A stretch of 5,329 bases of DNA from positions 1-5,329 of the forward strand of contig CAZBOZ010000017.1 in NCBI GenBank assembly GCA_964493665.1. Reading direction: 5' to 3'. The position numbers and the translations under genes were made by a program. Shown here piece after piece: positions 1-4,315 of the stretch (position 1 is the stretch's first letter; each line of letters begins with the position of its first letter). Under the pieces are notes generated by a model, which made no database searches, had not been told where the DNA came from, and was given only the letters and a program-made list of their open reading frames with translations. Source of the stretch: DAOSVX01 sp964493665 (GTDB lineage: Bacteria > Bacillota_I > Bacilli_A > RF39 > UBA660).

Positions 1-6
1 TGGTGA
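1..6 (+). promoter_or_regulatory. Ribosome binding site deciding the PH-domain gene start
   Basis: TGGTGA lies 5 bases before ATG at 12. The same TGGTGA-N5-ATG arrangement precedes parE at 2402. The in-frame GTG at 3 is part of this SD-like site, so it is unlikely to be the start. Upstream bases that could strengthen the site are outside the window. Confidence 0.55.
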
Positions 7-11
7 TAATT

Positions 12-464
12 ATGGCTTATATTAAATATAAGGAAATAACCAAATACTTTTACTTTTCTAGATATTTAACTAAAGAGGAACTGCCTAAATATGTTCATGA
101 CTATGTGTTTGAGGATGAAACTATTTTAGCTAGTTATAAAACTTTAAGAGATCATGGAATATTTACAGAGAAGAAGATGGTGTTATTTGATACCAGGATA
201 TCGCTTGATAATACTAAAGAGGTATTCACTATTCCTTATTTAACTATTTCTTCGGCTTCAGTAGTATTTAAACCTTTTGGAGCGGAGATGTCATTGTTTT
301 TAGAAAGCGGTTACCCTTTAAGACTTAAATTTGTTAAAATGGGCGATGCTGATAAAGCTAGGCTTCGAGTATTATATAATGTTATTCAAAGAGCGATAAC
401 TAAACAGCAATTAAAAAAAGATGAAATAAATAAACTGGTTGAAAATAAATTTGATTTTGATTAG
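12..464 (+). CDS. Bacterial PH-domain protein (bPH_1/PF08000-like)
   Basis: This 150-residue soluble protein has no signal peptide or membrane segment. Residues about 35-130 read like the bacterial pleckstrin-homology family PF08000: an acidic 'E-T-I-L' entry strand, then 'R-D-H-G-I-F-T-E-K-K-M-V-L-F-D' (46-60), a 'F-T-I-P-Y-L-T-I-S-S-A-S-V' strand pair (72-84) typical of the family, and a C-terminal helix (about 112-135). The first 30 residues, rich in Tyr and Lys, form an extra N-terminal segment. Family members have a beta-barrel plus helix fold and are mostly of unknown function; binding of a peptide or membrane partner is only inferred. ATG 12 is chosen over GTG 3 because GTG 3 sits inside the SD-like site. 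The stop codon overlaps the SD of the next gene, so the two are surely co-transcribed and perhaps translationally coupled. The promoter lies outside the window. The family call is from remembered sequence pattern, not a search. Confidence 0.72.
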   Translation: MAYIKYKEITKYFYFSRYLTKEELPKYVHDYVFEDETILASYKTLRDHGIFTEKKMVLFDTRISLDNTKEVFTIPYLTISSASVVFKPFGAEMSLFLESGYPLRLKFVKMGDADKARLRVLYNVIQRAITKQQLKKDEINKLVENKFDFD

Positions 465-475
465 GAGGTGTATTT

Positions 476-817
476 ATGGAAGAAAAAGAGAAGAAAAAAC
501 TTGTTAAACAAGAAAAAAAGAACAATCGTCAAGATGGAGAAAGAAGTTTATTTGGCAAAATAGTAAATATTGTCTTATGGGTAGTGGTAATTGCTTGGAT
601 GACTTTATGTGTAATTGATTACATAAAAGTTCAAAGAGAAAAAGATCCAATATTTTGTTTAAGTAATAAAACTTTGGAATATGCAGATGGAAATGTTCAT
701 GTTTGCTATGGCCTTGGCTATAAAGTTTATAATTATGACCGTGATTGTTTTCAAGCTCTTCAATTTGGAGCATTTTGGACCAAAGATGCTAGCTTAGATA
801 GTGATAGATGTAATTAA
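476..817 (+). CDS. Small single-pass membrane protein with Cys-bearing outer domain
   Basis: I do not recognise a named family. The 113-residue protein has a strongly Lys/Glu/Arg-rich N-terminus (1-28), one hydrophobic transmembrane helix at about 29-49, and a C-terminal domain of about 60 residues. The charged N-terminus predicts N-in, with the C-terminal domain outside the membrane. That domain has Cys61, Cys77, Cys91 and Cys112 plus a Gly/Tyr/aromatic core: 'Y-A-D-G' (69-72), 'C-Y-G-L-G-Y-K-V-Y-N-Y' (77-87) and 'F-G-A-F-W-T-K' (97-103). I have the impression that similar 'GLGYKV...FG.FW' domains occur in other low-GC Gram-positive small membrane proteins of unknown function, but could not check. 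Cys45 lies within the helix. The start is secure: AGGAGGTG at 463-470 sits just before ATG 476. It follows the PH-domain gene by 11 bases in one transcription unit and ends in an intrinsic terminator. A role in the envelope is inference only. Confidence 0.85.
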   Translation: MEEKEKKKLVKQEKKNNRQDGERSLFGKIVNIVLWVVVIAWMTLCVIDYIKVQREKDPIFCLSNKTLEYADGNVHVCYGLGYKVYNYDRDCFQALQFGAFWTKDASLDSDRCN

Positions 818-841
818 GTCTTCATAGAAGACTTTTTTTTT
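816..841 (+). terminator. Intrinsic terminator of the PH-domain/membrane-protein unit
   Basis: An 8-bp inverted repeat, AAGTCTTC (816-823) and GAAGACTT (827-834), has a 3-base ATA loop and runs into nine T residues (833-841). The stem starts in the TAA stop codon (815-817), which leaves no spare 3' untranslated sequence. The AA/TT base pairs let the T tract double as part of the stem. Confidence 0.85.
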
Positions 842-850
842 GCTCCTTTG

Positions 851-861
851 TATGTTAATAT
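851..861 (+). promoter_or_regulatory. Candidate extended -10 promoter for the HD-GYP gene
   Basis: TATGT-TAATAT (-10 hexamer at 856-861, four of six consensus matches) has the TATGN extension also seen before the genes at 1810 and 2402. A start near 868 would leave the AGGTGA SD (871-876) in the transcript with a leader of about 15 bases. No -35 box is visible: the -35 region falls in the terminator's T tract. An alternative -10, TATGAT at 865-870, is closer to consensus, but its transcript would begin near 877 and lose the SD, so it is less favoured. Confidence 0.45.
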
Positions 862-882
862 TACTATGATAGGTGAATATAA

Positions 883-1749
883 ATGATAAAAAGAAATTTT
901 GTTTTAGGCTATTCTGATATTAGTGATAAAGACTTAGATTTATTATTATTTAAAGTAGATGGTTTATATACTTTTAAAGAAATAGAAATTAAAAACTTGG
1001 TTTCTTCTTTTATTTATGTAGATGTTTTTGTTACTGGTAAAAAACTTAGTCCTATCGTTAGTGAATTTTTAAAAAATATAACTGTTAAAGTATATTATTT
1101 TGATAAATATAAAGATAACATAGATAAATTAATTCATGATATTAATAACTATTTATTAAATAAAAAAACACAAAGCGAAGATATTTTTAATGCTTTAAAA
1201 TTATTAGATGAAACATTTAAAAAGGGGACTTTAAATTATCATGAACTATCTCATAGTGTAAGAGTTGGGGTAGAGGCGAAAAAATTTGGTAAATATTTAG
1301 GATTTCCTAAAAAGTATGTTAACAATCTTTTTATTTATGGTATTCTTCATGATATAGGCAAAGCTGGTATACCTAATAAAATACTAAATAAAAAAGCCAA
1401 ATTAAATACTTTTGAATTTGACACTATAAAAGCTCATCCTGTAATAGGTAGTTATCTAGTGCCTAAAAAAATGGCTATTATTGTTAGAGAACATCACGAG
1501 AGATATGATGGTAGTGGTTATCCAGATGGCCTTAAAAAAGAAAAAATAAATTATGAGGCTAGAATACTCGGTATAATAGACTCTTATGATACTATGGTCA
1601 CTAAAAGAAGTTATAAAACTAAATTGGAAAGAGAAAATGCCTTAACTGAGCTATTACTTTGTGTAACACCAGAAAAAGATGGTGGTAAAGGAATAAAGTA
1701 TGACCCCAATTTAACTCTTGAATTTATTAAAAGTAAGCTATGTAAATAA
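883..1749 (+). CDS. HD-GYP domain cyclic-dinucleotide phosphodiesterase
   Basis: HD-GYP proteins hydrolyse cyclic di-GMP to pGpG or GMP with a metal centre. The domain covers about residues 102-285 of 288. All the usual landmarks are visible: His124 ('S-H-S-V-R-V'), His156-Asp157 ('L-H-D-I-G-K-A-G-I-P'), Lys184-His185-Pro186, His204-His205 followed by 'E-R-Y-D-G-S-G-Y-P-D-G-L' with the GYP triplet at 212-214, and Asp233 ('I-I-D-S-Y-D-T-M'). The Glu that some trinuclear-metal members carry four residues before the first His is His120 here, which suggests the common binuclear type; this is inference. Residues 1-100 match no domain I know. They alternate strands and helices ('F-I-Y-V-D-V-F-V-T-G', 'V-K-V-Y-Y-F-D-K') and have no transmembrane segment, so the enzyme is probably cytosolic with a private sensory or docking domain. 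AGGTGA at 871-876, 6 bases before ATG 883, fixes the start. No terminator follows, so readthrough into the next gene is possible. The true substrate cannot be settled from sequence. Confidence 0.9.
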   Translation: MIKRNFVLGYSDISDKDLDLLLFKVDGLYTFKEIEIKNLVSSFIYVDVFVTGKKLSPIVSEFLKNITVKVYYFDKYKDNIDKLIHDINNYLLNKKTQSEDIFNALKLLDETFKKGTLNYHELSHSVRVGVEAKKFGKYLGFPKKYVNNLFIYGILHDIGKAGIPNKILNKKAKLNTFEFDTIKAHPVIGSYLVPKKMAIIVREHHERYDGSGYPDGLKKEKINYEARILGIIDSYDTMVTKRSYKTKLERENALTELLLCVTPEKDGGKGIKYDPNLTLEFIKSKLCK

Positions 1750-1753
1750 AAGC

Positions 1754-1782
1754 TTGATTATGAAAATTAATTATGCTATTCT
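1754..1782 (+). promoter_or_regulatory. Probable sigma-A-type promoter for the Pro-rich membrane protein gene
   Basis: TTGATT (1754-1759, four of six matches to TTGACA) is 17 bases from TATTCT (1777-1782, four of six matches to TATAAT), which carries a TATGC extension at 1772-1776. The predicted start near 1789 lies 6 bases before the SD at 1795-1804 and 21 before the GTG start. The promoter begins 4 bases after the HD-GYP stop codon. Confidence 0.65.
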
Positions 1783-1794
1783 TATTGTAGAATG

Positions 1795-1804
1795 AAGGCG
1801 GTGA
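1795..1804 (+). promoter_or_regulatory. Strong SD that moves the start to GTG 1810
   Basis: AAGGCGGTGA matches the full anti-SD complement AAGGAGGTGA with one mismatch and stands 5 bases before GTG 1810. The upstream ATG at 1792 directly precedes this SD, and no SD of its own is visible before it. The SD would be translated if ATG 1792 were used, which argues for GTG 1810. Confidence 0.75.
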
Positions 1805-1809
1805 AAAAA

Positions 1810-2361
1810 GTGGAATTTTTAAATAACCTATATGATAGTGAGTACTTTATATATATATTAATTGGAATTATTGGTGTTTTACTAATTTTGTTTTTTATTG
1901 TATTATTATCAGGAAAGAAAAGAAAAACTGATCAAACTAAGGTAGAATTGATGAATGAGGTTACTGAAAAATCAGCAATTGCTGATACTGTACCAGTTAA
2001 GGATAATTCATTAGATGCAACTAAAGAGTTTAAACCTGAAGATTTGGCAGCATTACAAGAAAAACCAGAACCAGTTAGTACTCCAGAAGTTGTTCCAGTT
2101 GAAGAGCCTACTCCAGTATTGGAACCTATTCAACCAGTTGAACCTGTTGTTACACCAGTAGCTCCAGTAGAGCCAACTAGACAAGTGGAACCAACTTATA
2201 ATACTTCTTTTGATTTAAATTATTCTTCTCCTACAAAAGTAGAGGAAGAACCAGTGAGTCCTGAACCTTTAGCTCCAAGTATGTCAGAGGAAAAAGTAAC
2301 TTTTAAGGTAGCTCCAGAAAATGATCTCCCTAAGTTAAATACTGAAAATAAAGAACTTTGA
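1810..2361 (+). CDS. Single-pass membrane protein with Pro/Glu-rich cytoplasmic tail
   Basis: I do not recognise a family. From GTG 1810 the product is 183 residues: a short neutral-to-acidic N-terminus (1-12), one hydrophobic helix (about 13-34), a basic stop 'G-K-K-R-K' (35-39), an acidic/polar linker (40-85), a low-complexity Pro/Glu/Val region (86-128), and a polar tail. The positive-inside rule predicts N-out, C-in, placing nearly all of the protein in the cytosol. This is the layout of ZipA (N-out helix, charged stretch, Pro-rich tether), but there is no FtsZ-binding globular domain here, so that is an analogy and not an identification. A second acidic 'K-V-E-E-E-P-V-S-P-E-P-L' segment lies at 143-154. 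Starting at ATG 1792 would add six residues (MKAVKK) that overlap the SD. The gene has its own promoter and a weak terminator that is shared with the parE promoter. A tether or scaffold role at the membrane is inference. Confidence 0.82.
   Translation: MEFLNNLYDSEYFIYILIGIIGVLLILFFIVLLSGKKRKTDQTKVELMNEVTEKSAIADTVPVKDNSLDATKEFKPEDLAALQEKPEPVSTPEVVPVEEPTPVLEPIQPVEPVVTPVAPVEPTRQVEPTYNTSFDLNYSSPTKVEEEPVSPEPLAPSMSEEKVTFKVAPENDLPKLNTENKEL
2065..2193 (+). repeat. Low-complexity Pro/Glu/Val coding repeat
   Basis: This stretch encodes residues 86-128 of the membrane protein starting at 1810. Degenerate 'P-V-E-P', 'P-V-x-P' and 'V-E-P' units recur about every 3-10 residues, and most prolines are CCA with some CCT. 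It is imperfect, so it looks like a relaxed tether and not a precise tandem array. Confidence 0.6.
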
Positions 2362-2375
2362 TGTTCTTTTTTTTT
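2350..2375 (+). terminator. Weak U-rich intrinsic terminator upstream of parE
   Basis: AAAGAAC (2350-2356) can pair with GTTCTTT (2363-2369) around a 6-base TTTGAT loop, followed by a run of nine T (2367-2375). The 7-bp stem has only two G-C pairs, so it is probably leaky. The TGA stop (2359-2361) of the upstream gene lies in the loop. Some transcription from the 1754-1782 promoter may therefore reach parE-parC. Confidence 0.6.
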
Positions 2376-2385
2376 ATGCTATAAT
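2358..2385 (+). promoter_or_regulatory. parE-parC promoter (extended -10) embedded in the terminator
   Basis: TATAAT at 2380-2385 is a perfect -10 with the TATGC extension at 2375-2379. TTGATG at 2358-2363 (four of six matches to TTGACA) lies 16 bases upstream as the -35 box. The predicted start near 2392 puts the first SD bases at the very 5' end of the mRNA, giving a leader of about 10 bases before ATG 2402. Confidence 0.78.
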
Positions 2386-2390
2386 TTATA

Positions 2391-2396
2391 TGGTGA
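2391..2396 (+). promoter_or_regulatory. SD supporting the parE start at 2402
   Basis: TGGTGA stands 5 bases before ATG 2402. The in-frame ATG at 2390 would begin upstream of, or at, the predicted transcription start and has only T-rich sequence before it, so it is unlikely to be used from this promoter. Confidence 0.6.
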
Positions 2397-2401
2397 ATGA
2401 T

Positions 2402-4306
2402 ATGGCAAAATACGATGAAAGCTCAATAAAAATATTAGAAGGCTTAGATGCGGTAAGAAAAAGACCTGGCATGTATATTGGATCAACAGACAAAAGAGGA
2501 ATGCATCATTTAGTTTGGGAAATAGTAGATAATGCAATAGACGAAGTAATTAATGGTTACGGTAATGAAATAAAAGTAATTATCCATAAAGATAATAGCA
2601 TAACTGTAGAGGATCATGGAAGAGGGGTCCCTATTGGAATGCATTCTAGTGGTAAAAGCACTCCAGAAGTCGTTTATACGGTCTTACATGCTGGCGGTAA
2701 GTTTGAAGAAGGTGGCTATAAAGTATCTGGTGGTCTCCATGGTGTTGGAGCTAGTGTTGTAAACGCTTTGTCTTCATATATGGATGTAACCATATACAAA
2801 GATGGCTTAATTTCTAATATTAAGTTTAAAGATGGTGGTAAGGTAGATGTTCCTATCCATACAATTGGTAAGACTAATAAAACTGGGACTACTGTTACTT
2901 TTTTACCTGATCCACTTATTTTTAAAAACACTACTTTTAGTTATACAACGATATGTGAAAGAATGCAGGAAAGCGCTTTTCTTTTAAATAATTTAAAAGC
3001 TATTGTAATTGATGAAGAAGATAATAAGAAAAGTGAATTTCATTATGAAGATGGCTTAACTGATTTTGTTAAATATATGAATCAGGATAAAAACACTTTA
3101 CATAAACCGGTTAATTTTTGTAATGAAAAAAATGGTATCGAAGTTAGTGTGGCTTTACAATATACCGATTCTTACAACGAAGATATAATTTCTTTTGTTA
3201 ATAATGTTAAGACAGTAGATGGTGGTACTCATGAAGTAGGCTTTAAAACAGGCCTTACTAAGGCTTTTAATGATTATGTAAAAAGCAATAATTTATTTAA
3301 GAATAAAGAAGGATTATTTGAAGGTAGTGATGTAAGAGAAGGGCTCTCAGTAGTTATTAGTTTAAGAATAAGAGAAGAAAAACTACAGTTTGAAGGTCAA
3401 ACCAAAGGTAAATTAGGTACACCAGAAGCTCGTAGTATAACGGAAAGTATTACTTATGAAAATTTAAAATTCTTTTTAGAAGAAAACAGGGAAACCGCTT
3501 TAAATATTATTGATAAAGTTCAAAAAAGTAAAGTTGCTAGAGAAGCGGCTCGAAAAGCCCGTGAAGAAGCTCGTAATGGTAAATCAAAAAATAAGATCGA
3601 AAAAAATTTGTCAGGCAAATTATCTCCTGCTCAAAGTAAAAACCCTAAAATAAATGAACTCTTTTTAGTTGAGGGAGATTCAGCTGGTGGAAGTGCAAAA
3701 GGCGGAAGAGACCGTAAATTTCAAGCCATTCTTCCTTTACGTGGTAAAGTTATTAATACCGAGAAAGCTTCAATAGAAGATATTTTAAAAAACGAAGAAA
3801 TTAATACAATGATTCATACTATAGGTGCTGGAGTTGGCTCCAATTTTATGGTAGAAGATTCTAATTATGATAAGATAATTATCATGACTGATGCTGATGT
3901 GGATGGAGCTCATATTCAAATTCTTTTATTAACTTTTTTCTATCGTTATATGAGAGCATTAATAGAAATGGGTAAATTATTTATTGCTTTGCCCCCTTTA
4001 TATAAAATAAGCTATGATAAGAAGCATTTTTATGTTTATAGTGATGAAGAATTAGAAAATATAAAGTCAGAAAATAGTGGAAAATATAGTATCCAAAGAT
4101 ACAAAGGGTTAGGTGAAATGAACGCTGATCAATTGTGGGAAACAACAATGAATCCTGATACTAGAAGTTTAATTAGAGTCAATATTTCTGATGCTTCTTT
4201 AGCTGAAAAAAGGGTTAATGTTTTAATGGGTGATAAAGTAGAACCTAGAAAAGAATGGATTGAAGAGAATGTTATTTTTACTTTAGAAGATGATTATCGT
4301 AATTAG
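2402..4306 (+). CDS. parE: DNA topoisomerase IV subunit B (ParE)
   Basis: ParE is the ATPase subunit of topoisomerase IV, which with ParC unlinks replicated chromosomes. The 634-residue length is normal. GHKL ATPase domain: Glu40 and Asn44 ('W-E-I-V-D-N'), Asp71 ('V-E-D-H-G-R-G'), and the glycine-rich ATP lid 'G-G-L-H-G-V-G-A-S-V-V-N' (110-121). The transducer domain ends with the 'Q-T-K' ATP-contacting loop (333-335). TOPRIM: 'E-G-D-S-A-G-G-S-A' (424-432) and the metal-binding 'D-A-D-V-D' (497-501). The 'Q-R-Y-K-G-L-G-E-M-N' motif is at 565-574. ParE rather than GyrB is favoured by 'G-K-L-S-P-A-Q-S-K-N', 'R-K-F-Q-A-I-L-P-L-R-G-K-V-I-N-T-E-K' and 'G-A-H-I-Q' (GyrB usually has 'A-H-I-R'), and by high remembered similarity to Staphylococcus aureus ParE. 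Start ATG 2402 is set by the SD and promoter; ATG 2390 would add 'M-V-N-D'. No catalytic residue is missing. The stop overlaps the SD of parC. Confidence 0.96.
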   Translation: MAKYDESSIKILEGLDAVRKRPGMYIGSTDKRGMHHLVWEIVDNAIDEVINGYGNEIKVIIHKDNSITVEDHGRGVPIGMHSSGKSTPEVVYTVLHAGGKFEEGGYKVSGGLHGVGASVVNALSSYMDVTIYKDGLISNIKFKDGGKVDVPIHTIGKTNKTGTTVTFLPDPLIFKNTTFSYTTICERMQESAFLLNNLKAIVIDEEDNKKSEFHYEDGLTDFVKYMNQDKNTLHKPVNFCNEKNGIEVSVALQYTDSYNEDIISFVNNVKTVDGGTHEVGFKTGLTKAFNDYVKSNNLFKNKEGLFEGSDVREGLSVVISLRIREEKLQFEGQTKGKLGTPEARSITESITYENLKFFLEENRETALNIIDKVQKSKVAREAARKAREEARNGKSKNKIEKNLSGKLSPAQSKNPKINELFLVEGDSAGGSAKGGRDRKFQAILPLRGKVINTEKASIEDILKNEEINTMIHTIGAGVGSNFMVEDSNYDKIIIMTDADVDGAHIQILLLTFFYRYMRALIEMGKLFIALPPLYKISYDKKHFYVYSDEELENIKSENSGKYSIQRYKGLGEMNADQLWETTMNPDTRSLIRVNISDASLAEKRVNVLMGDKVEPRKEWIEENVIFTLEDDYRN

Positions 4307-4315
4307 GAGGATATT

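Noticed and set aside
504..773. Reverse-strand open frame opposite the small membrane protein gene
   Set aside because: It is a low-complexity mirror of a Lys-rich, AT-rich gene. No SD is visible and the + strand gene has a near-perfect one plus a terminator.
865..870. TATGAT as the main -10 of the HD-GYP gene
   Set aside because: A start about 7 bases downstream would remove the SD at 871-876 from the mRNA, so the upstream extended -10 is preferred, though not proven.
1765..1772. Palindrome AATTAATT as an operator
   Set aside because: An 8-base AT-only palindrome is expected by chance at this base composition and there is no second copy nearby.
1750..1790. Terminator after the HD-GYP gene
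   Set aside because: No G/C-containing stem followed by a T tract is visible; the region is better read as a promoter.
2716..2931. Reverse-strand open frame inside parE
   Set aside because: It lies wholly within the conserved ATPase domain of parE, has no recognisable protein features and is explained as a shadow frame.
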